Shown piece by piece: positions 41,677 to 50,092 of a stretch of DNA of 64,000 nt. Position 1 is the stretch's first letter; each line of letters opens with the position of its first letter. The position numbers and the translations under genes are program-made. The stretch is taken from contig MESL01000007.1 in the NCBI GenBank assembly GCA_001770955.1, positions 1-64,000 on the forward strand, written 5' to 3'. Under the pieces are notes generated by a model, which saw only the letters and a list, made by a program, of their open reading frames with translations, was not told where the DNA came from and did not search any database. Source of the stretch: Burkholderiales bacterium RIFCSPLOWO2_12_FULL_65_40. GTDB lineage: Bacteria > Pseudomonadota > Gammaproteobacteria > Burkholderiales > Burkholderiaceae_C.

Positions 41677-43335
41677 ATGGACAGTGCCATCCTGAGCCTG
41701 CTGGGCGCCTTCCTGCTGTCGATCATGGGGCTGTTTGTCTTCATCTGGTCGATGCGCAAGGGCCTGCTGGTCGAGAACCCCCGGGCGGCCTCGGTCATCT
41801 TCGCGCGCGGCGAGATCGGCCAGGCCGACGACCCCGCGCTGCACGAGGCCGGCCGCGCGCACCTGCAGGCGGCGGCCGCCGAGCCGGGCGATGCTGCCCA
41901 CGCCGCCGACCCGCGCGAGCTGGCGCAGCGCATCGAGGCCGACCGCTCCAGCGCCTTCCCCGTGTTCATGTTCATCGCCTTCGCCATCCTCTGGCTGGTG
42001 CTGGGCTCGGTGGCGGGGCTCACGGCCTCGCTCAAGCTGCACATGCCCGACTGGCTGGTGGGCGAGGCCTGGCAGACCTTCGGCCGCGTGCGCACCATGC
42101 ACCTCACGGCGGTGCTCTACGGCTGGATCACCAACGCCGCGCTCGGCCTCATCGTCTGGCTGCTGCCGCGCCTGCTGCGCACGCGGTTGTTCGGCGCGCC
42201 CTGGGTGATGCTGGGTGGTGCCTTCATCAACATCGCCATCGCCAGTGCCATCGGCGCCATCGGCGCGGGCTGGAGCGACGGCATGGAGTACCTGGAGATG
42301 CCGTGGCAGATCGGCCTGTTCATCGTCGTGGGCTTCGTCTGCATCATCGGGCCGGTGCTGTACACGCTGGTCAACCGCAAGGTCGAGTCGCTGTACGTGA
42401 GCGTCTGGTACCTCGTGGCGGCGCTGCTGTGGATCACGCTGCTGTTCCTCGTGGCCAAGCTGCCCGGCGTGCACACCGGCGTGCAGCAGGCCACCACCAA
42501 CTGGTGGTACGGCCACAACGTGCTGGGTCTGTGGTTCACGCCCATCAGCGTGGGCGCGATCTACTACTTCCTGCCCAAGATCATCGGGCGGCCGGTGCGC
42601 TCGTACAACCTGTCCATCCTGGGCTTCTGGACGCTGGCCTTCTTCTACGGCCAGGTGGGCGGGCACCACCTCATCGGCGGGCCGATTCCGGGGTGGCTCA
42701 GCACGCTGTCCATCGTGCAGAGCATGATGATGATCATCCCCGTGGCAGCCTTCACCATCAACATGGCGGGCACCTTGCGTGGGCGCATGCACCTGGCGCT
42801 GCACTCGCCCACGCTGCGCTTCATGATGTTCGGCGGGCTGATGTACATGCTCTCGTCGGTGCAGGGCTCGCTGGAGGCGCTGCGCAGCGTGAACCAGGTG
42901 GCGCACTTCACACACTTTACGGTGGCACATGCGCACCTGGGGGCGTATGCCTTCGTCACCATGGTGCTGTTCGGCGCCATCTACTTCATGCTGCCGCGCG
43001 TGCTGCACTGGGAGTGGCCTTACCCGCGTCTGATCTCGCTGCAGTTCTGGCTCGCGGCCATCGGCATCCTGATCTATTTCGTGGGCCTCTCCATCGGCGG
43101 CTGGCTGCAGGGCCTGGCCATGCTCGACGCCTCGCGGCCCTTCATGGAGTCGGTGCAGCTGACCATCCCCTACCTGCAGTGGCGCAGCGTGGGTGGTGCG
43201 CTGATGGTGCTGAGCCACCTCGTCTTTGCCGGCCACTTCCTGGCCATGGCGCTGCGCTTTGGCCCGCAGCGCACGGGCGCCGCCCTGTTCGCACCGCAAT
43301 CCCCCCAGGCCCTGGAGGTCGCTCATGGAAAATGA
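41677..43335 (+). CDS. cbb3-like cytochrome c oxidase subunit I (CcoN-type)
   Basis: 552-residue heme-copper oxidase subunit. An extra N-terminal helix (LSLLGAFLLSIMGLFVFIWSM) and a charged linker (about residues 30-90) precede the usual 12-helix core. Heme/Cu ligands appear in VRTMHLTAVLYGW, TNWWYGHNVLGLWFTP (CuB His), GQVGGHHLIGGPI (paired His) and FTHFTVAHAHLGAYAF. These are C-family features with cbb3-type spacing. The N-terminal helix resembles small assembly proteins such as CcoS fused in frame, but this is tentative. The next gene overlaps by 11 bases. Terminal oxidase in the inner membrane. Confidence 0.88.
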   Translation: MDSAILSLLGAFLLSIMGLFVFIWSMRKGLLVENPRAASVIFARGEIGQADDPALHEAGRAHLQAAAAEPGDAAHAADPRELAQRIEADRSSAFPVFMFIAFAILWLVLGSVAGLTASLKLHMPDWLVGEAWQTFGRVRTMHLTAVLYGWITNAALGLIVWLLPRLLRTRLFGAPWVMLGGAFINIAIASAIGAIGAGWSDGMEYLEMPWQIGLFIVVGFVCIIGPVLYTLVNRKVESLYVSVWYLVAALLWITLLFLVAKLPGVHTGVQQATTNWWYGHNVLGLWFTPISVGAIYYFLPKIIGRPVRSYNLSILGFWTLAFFYGQVGGHHLIGGPIPGWLSTLSIVQSMMMIIPVAAFTINMAGTLRGRMHLALHSPTLRFMMFGGLMYMLSSVQGSLEALRSVNQVAHFTHFTVAHAHLGAYAFVTMVLFGAIYFMLPRVLHWEWPYPRLISLQFWLAAIGILIYFVGLSIGGWLQGLAMLDASRPFMESVQLTIPYLQWRSVGGALMVLSHLVFAGHFLAMALRFGPQRTGAALFAPQSPQALEVAHGK

Positions 43336-43945
43336 AGTCAAACTGGCCGCAGGCGCCATGGTGTCCCTGGCCGTGGCCACGGCCGCGCTGGTGGTGCTGC
43401 CCTACATGGAGGTGCGCGACATCGCGCCGCCCGAAGGCCTCAAGCCGTACACCAGCGCACAACTGCGCGGGCGCGAGGTCTACATCGCCAACGGCTGCGT
43501 GTACTGCCACACGCAGCAGCCGCGCGACCGTAACCTCGGCCCCGACCATGAGCGCGGCTGGGGCCGCGCCTCGGTGCCGGGCGACTATGTGTACGACAAG
43601 CCGCACCTGCTGGGCAGCATGCGCACCGGGCCCGACCTGTTCAACATTGGCGTGCGCCAGCCCAGCAAGGACTGGCACCTGGGCCACCTGTACCAGCCGC
43701 GCGCCTATGTGCCGGGGTCCATCATGCCGGCCTACCCCTACCTGTTCGAGACCAAGGCCGCCGCCGAGCCGGGCGACGAGGTCGTCAAGCTGCCGCCGGG
43801 CCAGGGCCCCGCCGGCAAGGTGGTCGTGGCGCGCCCCGAGGCGCTGGACCTGGTGAAGTACCTGCAGGGCCTGGACCACACCTACCCCGTGCTGCCGCCC
43901 CCGCCGCGCAGCGCCGCCGGCCCGGCCGCCGGGTCTGCCTCCTGA
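43325..43945 (+). CDS. cbb3-like oxidase mono-heme subunit (CcoO-type)
   Basis: 206-residue membrane-anchored c-type cytochrome. One N-terminal helix (AAGAMVSLAVATAALVVLPYM) is followed by a heme-binding site CVYCH (C58-H62) in GREVYIANGCVYCHTQQPRD, the CcoO signature. Later LGSMRTGPDLFNIGVRQPS and PGSIMPAYPYLFE supply the distal Met. Overlaps the subunit I gene by 11 bases. Delivers electrons to subunit I. Confidence 0.9.
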   Translation: MENEVKLAAGAMVSLAVATAALVVLPYMEVRDIAPPEGLKPYTSAQLRGREVYIANGCVYCHTQQPRDRNLGPDHERGWGRASVPGDYVYDKPHLLGSMRTGPDLFNIGVRQPSKDWHLGHLYQPRAYVPGSIMPAYPYLFETKAAAEPGDEVVKLPPGQGPAGKVVVARPEALDLVKYLQGLDHTYPVLPPPPRSAAGPAAGSAS

Positions 43946-43953
43946 GGACGCCC

Positions 43954-44550
43954 ATGCTCGACCAAGACACTTCGCACCGCGCGCAGGAGCGCGAGAACGC
44001 CGACCCCGAGGAACGCATCCGCCCCGTGCCGCTGATGGCTGCGGCCATCACGCTGGCCATGGTGCTGTTCGGCGTGGGCTACATTGTTCTGTCCGAACCC
44101 TTCGGCAACTCTGCCCTGGGTGACCGTCGCACCGTGGCCGACCTCTCCGGCCCCGCGCCGGCCGCAGCGGGCGCCGCCGTGGATGGCAAGGCGCTGTTTG
44201 CCGCGCAGTGCGCGGCCTGCCACCAGGCCACGGGACAGGGCCTCCCCGGCGTGTTCCCGCCGCTGGCGGGCTCGGAATGGGTGAAGGGCGAGCCGCGCGT
44301 GCTGGCCAACATCCTGCTGCATGGCGTGACCGGCCCGATCACGGTGGCCGGTAAAAGCTACGAGGGCGCCATGCCGGCCTTTCGGCAACTCGGCGACGCC
44401 GAACTGGCCGCCGTGGCCAGCTACATCCGCAGCGCCTGGGGCAACCAGGCCGCGCCGCTGACGCCGGAGCGGTTCGCACAGGAGCGCAAGGCCAGCGACC
44501 GTTCCACGCCGTTTGAGGGCGGCGCCGCGCTCCAAGCCCTGGCGCGCTAA
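43954..44550 (+). CDS. Membrane-anchored c-type cytochrome of the oxidase operon
   Basis: 198 residues. An acidic N-terminus is followed by one helix (PLMAAAITLAMVLFGVGYIV) and a cytochrome c domain with CAACH (C86-H90) and GAMPAFRQLGDAELAAVASY carrying the Met ligand. It has only one heme site, so it is shorter than the diheme CcoP of standard cbb3 oxidases and probably takes its place here. Confidence 0.88.
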   Translation: MLDQDTSHRAQERENADPEERIRPVPLMAAAITLAMVLFGVGYIVLSEPFGNSALGDRRTVADLSGPAPAAAGAAVDGKALFAAQCAACHQATGQGLPGVFPPLAGSEWVKGEPRVLANILLHGVTGPITVAGKSYEGAMPAFRQLGDAELAAVASYIRSAWGNQAAPLTPERFAQERKASDRSTPFEGGAALQALAR

Positions 44551-44554
44551 GGCC

Positions 44555-45190
44555 ATGTTGCGCACCGCCGTCCTGAGCCTGCTGCTGGCGCTGTGCGGCT
44601 ACGCGGCGGCGGATTGGCTCACGCACGGCTTCCAGGTCTGGACAGACGAGGGCGCGCGCCGCCTGGAAGTGGTGCTGCAGCCCGTGGACGCGCCGCGCGT
44701 GGCGGTGGACGGCCCGGGCGTGGCCGCGCCCGACCTGCCCGCGCTGCTGGCGCAGGGCGGCGGCGTGACCATCGCCGACTTCATCTACACGCGCTGCCAG
44801 AGCGTCTGCCTGTCGCTGGGCAGCAGCTTCCAGCAGTTGCAGGCGGCGCTGCAGGCCGACCGCGCGGCGGGCCAGCGCGCCAATGTGCGCCTGCTGTCGA
44901 TCAGCTTCGACGGCGCGCACGACCACCCGGCCGCGCTGCGTGCCTACGCCCAGGGCCTGCGGGCCGACCCGGCGCTGTGGCGCTTCGTGCGCGTGCCCGA
45001 CGCGGCGCAGGAGCAGGCCCTGCTGCGCCGCCTGGGCGTGGTGGTGGTGCCCGACGGCCGGGGCGACTACGAGCACAACGCCGCGCTGCTGGTGTTCGAC
45101 GCGCGCGGCCGCATGGTGCGCGTGTTCGACGTCGCCGAGCAGCAGCTCGCGCTGGACTACGCGCGCCACCTTGCGCGGAGCGCGCCATGA
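44555..45190 (+). CDS. SCO1/SenC-family copper chaperone
   Basis: 211-residue membrane-tethered thioredoxin-like protein. An N-terminal helix (LSLLLALCGYAAADWLTHGF) is followed by ITIADFIYTR-like VTIADFIYTRCQSVCLSLG with the copper CxxxC pair (C81, C85) and a downstream DYEHNAALLVFD with the metal His. Expected to insert copper into the oxidase encoded upstream. Stop overlaps the next ATG. Confidence 0.88.
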   Translation: MLRTAVLSLLLALCGYAAADWLTHGFQVWTDEGARRLEVVLQPVDAPRVAVDGPGVAAPDLPALLAQGGGVTIADFIYTRCQSVCLSLGSSFQQLQAALQADRAAGQRANVRLLSISFDGAHDHPAALRAYAQGLRADPALWRFVRVPDAAQEQALLRRLGVVVVPDGRGDYEHNAALLVFDARGRMVRVFDVAEQQLALDYARHLARSAP

Positions 45191-45795
45191 CGGCCGGGCC
45201 CCGCTGCACGCCGCGCACCCAGGCCGCCCTGGGGCTGGCCCTGTGCGTGCTGCTGGCCTGGCCCACGCTGCGCCACGCGCTGGAGGCCAGCATGTGGCGC
45301 CACATGGTGCTGCAGTTTCCGCTGCTGATGGTGGCGGGCGCGCTGCTGGCGGCCGCGCTGCCGCCGCGCGCGCGTGGCGCCGTGGCGCGCTGGAACGCCC
45401 ACGGCATCGCCGGGCTGGTGGGGGTGGCCGGGGTGCTGGCCGTGCTGATGGTGCCGCGCGCGCTGGACCTGGCGCTGCGCGACGGCACCATCGAGGCCGC
45501 CAAGGGTGCCGCGCTGGTGCTGGCGGGCGCGGCGCTGCGCCTGTCGTGGCGTGCGGCGGGGCTGGTGGTGCAGGGCTTCTTCCTCGGCAACATGCTGCCC
45601 ATGACCGCCGTGGTGGGCCAGCTCTACATCGATGCGCCGCTGCGCCTGTGCAACGCCTACCTGCTCGATGACCAGGCCCGCCTGGGCCAGTGGCTCATTG
45701 CCCTGGCCGTGCTGCTGGCGCTGGGCTGGTTGGCGCAGGTGGGGTGGTGGATGGCGCGGCGCGAGGGGGCCGCGCTGCTGCCCCATGAGGCCTGA
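45187..45795 (+). CDS. Multi-spanning membrane protein of the oxidase operon
   Basis: 202 residues with about five to six helices (AALGLALCVLLAWPTL, MVLQFPLLMVAGALLAAAL, GIAGLVGVAGVLAVLMVP, GAALVLAGAALRLSWRAAG, LIALAVLLALGWLAQVGWW). The RHMVLQFPLLMVAGALL segment is weakly reminiscent of CtaG-type assembly factors. Last gene of the operon, starting inside the SCO stop codon; probably an assembly or stability factor. Confidence 0.75.
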   Translation: MTAGPRCTPRTQAALGLALCVLLAWPTLRHALEASMWRHMVLQFPLLMVAGALLAAALPPRARGAVARWNAHGIAGLVGVAGVLAVLMVPRALDLALRDGTIEAAKGAALVLAGAALRLSWRAAGLVVQGFFLGNMLPMTAVVGQLYIDAPLRLCNAYLLDDQARLGQWLIALAVLLALGWLAQVGWWMARREGAALLPHEA

Positions 45796-45863
45796 AATGC
45801 TCTTGAATTGATAGCTGTTGGCGCTTGATGGATGGACGCCAGAGGCCAATTTTCTTAAAAACA
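45796..45863 (+). repeat. Dispersed short repeat, intergenic copy
   Basis: CTCTTGAATTGATAGCTGTT, then GGCGCTTGATGGATGGACGC, then CAGAGGCCAATTTTCTTAAA. A near-consensus copy at the convergent end of the oxidase operon and the SMP-30 gene; the SMP-30 stop codon lies within it. Confidence 0.85.
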
Positions 45864-46751
45864 GGCCGCTGGCACGTCGACCCGTGTGGTCCACACGGCG
45901 GCCTCACGCGCGGCCTTGCGCTTGTGCTCCAGGTAGTCGGGCGCCACGCAGAGGAACAGCGTGCGGCCGTCCGGTCCGCCGAGCGCGCAGGCGTACACGC
46001 CCAACGGGTACGTGGCAATTTCACCGAGCACCCGGCCGCCCTCGGCCACGCGCAGCACGCGGCGGTGGTTGGCGTCGGCCAGCCACACGGCGCCCTCGGC
46101 GTCGAGCGCGGCGCCGTCCGGGGCCACCTGGGTCTGCGCGATGACCTGGGCCAGGTTGTCGCCCTGTGGCAGCGGGCCGAACACGGCCCAGTCGCGGCGC
46201 GGTCCCAGGCCGCCGCCGGGCAGCAGGTCGAAGGCCGAGAGCCGGTTGCCGAAGGTCTCGCCCACGATCAGCGTGCGGCCGTCGGGCGTGACCATGGAAC
46301 CGTTGGGGAAGTACAGACCCTCGGCCACGGCGCTCACCGTGCCGTCGGGCGCCACGCGGGCCAGCCGTGCCGGAGCGAAGGGTGCGCCGCCCATGAGGTC
46401 GAAGCCAAAGTTGCCCACATAGGCGTTGCCCTGGCGGTCCACCACCATGTCGTTGGCATGGCCGCCGGCCACGGCGGAAAGGTCGGCGTGCTCCACCAGC
46501 CGGCCGTCGGGTTCGCGGCGCAGCAGCTTGCGGTCGCGCATGGAAACGACGAGCAGCCGCCCGTCGGGCAGCCAGCCCAGGCCCGAGGGCTGGCCGGGCA
46601 CCTCGGCGATGGTTTCGACCGTGCCGTCCAGGCCCACGGCAATGACCTGCCGCGTATAGAAGTCCGACAGCCAGAGCCGGTCCGCATGCCAGCGCGGGCC
46701 CTCGAAAAAGCTGTAGCCGGACACCAGGGTGGAAAACGTCGGGGGGGCCAT
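45855..46751 (-). CDS. SMP-30/gluconolactonase-type protein
   Basis: 298-residue six-bladed beta-propeller of the SMP-30/LRE family, often sugar lactonases. Motifs are GYSFFEGPRWHADRLWLSDF, with the metal Glu after FF, QPSGLGWLPDGRLLVVSM, GGHANDMVVDRQGNAYVGNF with the conserved Asn-Asp, and GLYFPNGSMVTPDGRTLIVG. No signal peptide is seen, so it is probably cytoplasmic. It is divergent from the Lrp/AsnC gene. Its last codons and stop come from an overlapping dispersed repeat. Substrate not assignable. Confidence 0.87.
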   Translation of the reverse strand: MAPPTFSTLVSGYSFFEGPRWHADRLWLSDFYTRQVIAVGLDGTVETIAEVPGQPSGLGWLPDGRLLVVSMRDRKLLRREPDGRLVEHADLSAVAGGHANDMVVDRQGNAYVGNFGFDLMGGAPFAPARLARVAPDGTVSAVAEGLYFPNGSMVTPDGRTLIVGETFGNRLSAFDLLPGGGLGPRRDWAVFGPLPQGDNLAQVIAQTQVAPDGAALDAEGAVWLADANHRRVLRVAEGGRVLGEIATYPLGVYACALGGPDGRTLFLCVAPDYLEHKRKAAREAAVWTTRVDVPAACF

Positions 46752-46934
46752 GGGCGGTCTCCAGGGTTGCGAGCCGCCATGGTAGGTGGCGCGTGGCAGC
46801 GTGCGTGTCGCACGAGCGTCTGATCAGTGTGGAGCGAGGTGGATGCCCACCAGTTCGATAGCGGGCGGTGCAGGCATTGTGCGAACAGGCGTTGCCAACA
46901 AAAAGACGGAAAACTGGTCAAATAGCTGCAAAAT

Positions 46935-46949
46935 CTGGCGAAACGCCAG
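46935..46949. promoter_or_regulatory. 15-bp palindrome before the Lrp/AsnC gene (possible autoregulatory operator)
   Basis: CTGGCG-AAA-CGCCAG is a perfect palindrome ending 14 bases before the ATG of the Lrp/AsnC gene. Length and symmetry fit Lrp-family sites. It is preceded by AATAGCTGC, so it might instead be a relic of the dispersed repeat. Confidence 0.5.
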
Positions 46950-46963
46950 TCACTATCAGCACC

Positions 46964-47395
46964 ATGACCAAGCTCGACGACACCGACCGCGAAATCCTCA
47001 GCATCTTGCGCCAGGATGCGCGCATGCCCGTGGCCACGCTGGCGCACAAGCTGCGCGTCTCGCGCGGCACGGTGCAAAACCGGCTGCGCAAGATGGAGGA
47101 GGGCGGCGTCATCGTCGGCTACACCGTGCGCCTGCGGCCCGATTCGGAGCCGCAGCGCATCCGCGCCTGGATGTGCATCGCCGTGGAGGGCAACGCCGCG
47201 CCCGAGGTGATCCGCGCGCTGCGCGGCGAGCCCATGGTGGGCACCCTGCACACCACCAACGGCCGCTGGGACATCGTGGCCGAGGTGCGCGCCGAGAGCC
47301 TGGAGGCGTTTGATGCTGCCCTGGGCCGCATCCGCCTCACGCCGGGCATCGCCAACACCGAGACGAGCATCCTGCTGTCCACCTACAAGGCCTGA
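46964..47395 (+). CDS. Lrp/AsnC-family transcriptional regulator
   Basis: 143-residue regulator. The N-terminal HTH is LDDTDREILSILRQDARMPVATLAHKLRVSRGTVQNRLRKME, followed by a C-terminal RAM/AsnC ligand domain (RIRAWMCIAVEGNAAPEVIR and GRWDIVAEVRAESLEAFDAA). Homology starts at MTKLDDTD, so ATG 46964 is chosen rather than the ATG 96 bases upstream. Probably senses an amino acid. Divergent from the SMP-30 gene. Confidence 0.93.
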   Translation: MTKLDDTDREILSILRQDARMPVATLAHKLRVSRGTVQNRLRKMEEGGVIVGYTVRLRPDSEPQRIRAWMCIAVEGNAAPEVIRALRGEPMVGTLHTTNGRWDIVAEVRAESLEAFDAALGRIRLTPGIANTETSILLSTYKA

Positions 47396-47411
47396 GGGAG
47401 AGGGACCGTCG

Positions 47412-48647
47412 TCAGTGAGGTGATGAGTGCACGGGTTCGGGCGCATGGCGCTGAGCCGTGCCCTCCGGCAGGGCCAGCATGACGCAGTTGCGGCCCGCGT
47501 TCTTGCCGGCATACAGGGCCTGGTCTGCACGTTGCAGCATGGCGTCCAGTGTGCGTTCCTCGGGCAGGCGCTCAGCCACCCCCAGGGTGGCACTCAGGTG
47601 AATCGTCTGCTCGCCATGCACCACCAGGGTCGCTGCCAGTCGCTGGGCGAAACGCTGGGCCACTGTGGCGGCCTGTGGCAGGGTGGCCCCGGGCAGCAGC
47701 ACGGCGAATTCCTCGCCCCCCATGCGGCCCACACAGTCGATGCTGCGAAAGCACTCATGGGACAGGCGGGCCACCTGACGCAGCACCTCGTCGCCTGCGG
47801 CATGACCGAACTGGTCGTTGATCTTCTTGAAATGGTCCAGGTCCAGCAGCGCGACCGACAGCGGGCTGGCGTCGCGCTCGGCGCGGGCCAGATCAAGCCC
47901 AAAGCGCCGTCCGAACTCGCGGCGGTTGAGCAGACCGGTCAAGGGGTCGGTGGTGGCCTGGCGTTGCAGTTCGGCCTGCAGCTCGGTGCGCCGGGCGATT
48001 TCGTCCTGCAGGGCCGCATTGGCCTGTTGCAGGCGGCTGCGCACCACGAATTCCTGGCGCTGCGCCCGTTGCAGGCGGTTGGCGGAGATGAATCCCACCA
48101 CTGCAGGCAACGTCAGCAGCAGCGTCAGCCCGGGCGCCAGGGTCAAGGCGGTTCCCGTCAACAGCAGCGAGGCGACCGAGCCCGCCACCCCCACCAGGGC
48201 CACCCAGGCGCCGAGTGCAACGCGGCCCGGGACAAAGATGAACAGGCTGAGGTTGACGACCATGAGCATGCCAATCGTCGAGGTCCGCATTTCGGGCTGC
48301 AGAAACTGGAACAGAAAGAAAAAGGGGTAGCCCACCATCTCCAGCACCATCACCAGATGGCCCTGGGGTGCCAGGTAGGGCCGTGTGCGCAAGGCCCGTG
48401 CGGCCAGCAGCAGCAACAGGGCGGTGGCCGCCCGGTACCCCAGAAGGGCCCGAAAACCGGGGCTGTTCCCCAGCGCCTGGTAGTCTGGCAGGGCAAAAAG
48501 CATCAGCAGGGTCGCCCAGACCCAAAGCGCAATGCGCAACTGTCGGGCCATGCGCCCCTGCACATCGGCACGGTAGGCCTGTTCGGTGGCGGCGTCGGTG
48601 AACTCGGCTCGCCAGAGCGAAATGGGCGGGATCGGAGCGGTCTCCAT
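47412..48647 (-). CDS. Membrane diguanylate cyclase (GGDEF domain)
   Basis: 411-residue protein. About five to six helices lie in the first 190 residues (LRIALWVWATLLMLFALPDY to LTLLLTLPAVVGFIS), then a coiled segment (RLQQANAALQDEIARRTELQAELQ) and a GGDEF domain (DPLTGLLNRREFG, LDLDHFKKINDQFGHAAGD). The active site is GGEEF near residue 309. An RxxD inhibitory site (RSID) is five residues before it. It therefore probably makes c-di-GMP. Membrane-embedded sensor of unknown signal. Convergent with the Lrp/AsnC gene. Confidence 0.92.
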   Translation of the reverse strand: METAPIPPISLWRAEFTDAATEQAYRADVQGRMARQLRIALWVWATLLMLFALPDYQALGNSPGFRALLGYRAATALLLLLAARALRTRPYLAPQGHLVMVLEMVGYPFFFLFQFLQPEMRTSTIGMLMVVNLSLFIFVPGRVALGAWVALVGVAGSVASLLLTGTALTLAPGLTLLLTLPAVVGFISANRLQRAQRQEFVVRSRLQQANAALQDEIARRTELQAELQRQATTDPLTGLLNRREFGRRFGLDLARAERDASPLSVALLDLDHFKKINDQFGHAAGDEVLRQVARLSHECFRSIDCVGRMGGEEFAVLLPGATLPQAATVAQRFAQRLAATLVVHGEQTIHLSATLGVAERLPEERTLDAMLQRADQALYAGKNAGRNCVMLALPEGTAQRHAPEPVHSSPH

Positions 48648-48849
48648 GGTGCTGGTGGGGCGTGCAGCGAGGTGTTTACGTCAGGTTACAACATCATCCC
48701 TGTGGTTGATACGGGGTTCAGGGTTTTCCTGGGCTGTGCGGTGGTGCCGGTGGGGCTGACGCATGGGCGACAGCGGGTAGGTGCTTTCCTCGATGTTGCG
48801 GTGCGTCAATTGCGGTCCAATGGACGTTTTGTCTCTTCAGGAGCCCTCC

Positions 48850-49812
48850 ATGCAACGTCGAAACATCCTCCAGTGGGGCGCCGCCGCGCTGGCTGTTGCC
48901 GCCTCTCTGGGTACTGCCCAGGCCCAGAGTTTTCCGGCCAAACCCATCAAGCTCGTGATCGCCTTCCCCGCAGGTGGCCCGACCGACATCACCATGCGCG
49001 CGCTGGCCGACAACGCCAGCAAGATCCTGGGCCAGCCGGTGATCGTCGAGAACAAGCCCGGCGCCGGCGGCACGCTGCCCGCGCAGGCGCTGCAGACGGC
49101 CCAGCCCGACGGTTACACGCTGGCGCAGATCCCGCTGGGCGTGTTCCGCCTGCCCTACACCACCAAGATCAACTGGGACCCGGTCAAGGACATCAGCTAC
49201 GTGCTCAACGTCACGGGCTATGCCTTCGGCGTCGTCGTGCCGGCCGATTCGCCGCTCAAGACCTGGACGCACTTCGTCGCCTGGGCTAAGGCCAACCCCG
49301 GCAAGCTGAGCTACGGCTCCACCGGTACCATGACCAGCCCGCACCTGACCATGGAGCTGATCGCCCAGCAACTTGGGCTGGAACTGCTGCACGTGCCCTA
49401 CAAGGGCAGCGCCGACCTGATGCAGGCCACGCTGGGCGGGCAGCTCATGGCGGCGGCCGACTCCACGGGCTTTGCCCCGCAGGTCGAGGCCGGCAAGCTG
49501 CGCGTGCTCAACACCTGGGGCGCCGAGCGCCTGGCCAAGTTCCCCGATGCGCCCACGCTCAAGGAGCTGGGCCTGGACATCGTGCAGAACTCGCCGTTTG
49601 GCATCGGCGCGCCCAAGGGCACGCCGGCTGCCGTGGTCAAGCGCCTGCACGATGCCTTCAAGCAGGCCATGGAGCAGGAAACCTACCGCACCGCCCTGGC
49701 CCGCTACGACATGGTGCCCATGTACATGAGCAGCGCGCAGTACCAGAAGTTCGCTGCAGACACCTTCGCGCGCGAGAAGGCGCTGGTGGAAAAACTGGGC
49801 CTGGCGAAGTAG
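48850..49812 (+). CDS. Bug-type (TTT) periplasmic substrate-binding protein
   Basis: 320 residues. A signal peptide (RRNILQWGAAALAVAASLGTAQAQ) with a Tat-like RR start is followed by SFPAKPIKLVIAFPAGGPTDITMRAL, GQPVIVENKPGAGGTLPAQAL, HVPYKGSADLMQATLGGQ and PFGIGAPKGTPAAVVKRL. An orphan Bug receptor with no transporter or enzyme neighbour. Start chosen at the signal peptide (ATG 48850) rather than the upstream ATG 48781. Confidence 0.92.
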   Translation: MQRRNILQWGAAALAVAASLGTAQAQSFPAKPIKLVIAFPAGGPTDITMRALADNASKILGQPVIVENKPGAGGTLPAQALQTAQPDGYTLAQIPLGVFRLPYTTKINWDPVKDISYVLNVTGYAFGVVVPADSPLKTWTHFVAWAKANPGKLSYGSTGTMTSPHLTMELIAQQLGLELLHVPYKGSADLMQATLGGQLMAAADSTGFAPQVEAGKLRVLNTWGAERLAKFPDAPTLKELGLDIVQNSPFGIGAPKGTPAAVVKRLHDAFKQAMEQETYRTALARYDMVPMYMSSAQYQKFAADTFAREKALVEKLGLAK

Positions 49813-50092
49813 GACTCACCCCCGGAGCGGCTGCGCCGCTTCCCCTCTCTCGCTGCGCTGCGCTTGCGGGAGGGGGACGCCCCCAGCGCACGCAAGTGAA
49901 ACGCTGCTGCGCAGCCAGGGCGGCCCTTGCGCTGGGGCGCTGGCCTGGGGCGCGCCCGTTGTGTCGTTCCGCTCGCTTGCCGTGGGCCCATGGCGCAGGT
50001 TGCCGTGGCGGTCGGCACGCACCGGGGGGCTCTTGATCGGGCCGCCGCGTTCCGTGTGATGATCCGTGCAGACATTGAACGGACATATCTCC
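49813..50092. repeat. GC-rich intergenic repeat block after the Bug gene
   Basis: 280 bases without a gene. The first 120 hold nested hairpin-prone segments, for example GGAGCGGCTGCGCCGCTTCC and CGCTGCGCTGCGCTTGCGGG. The layout resembles a repeat block common behind genes in this bacterial group (recalled). The later part gives way to the start region of the NYN gene. Confidence 0.5.
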
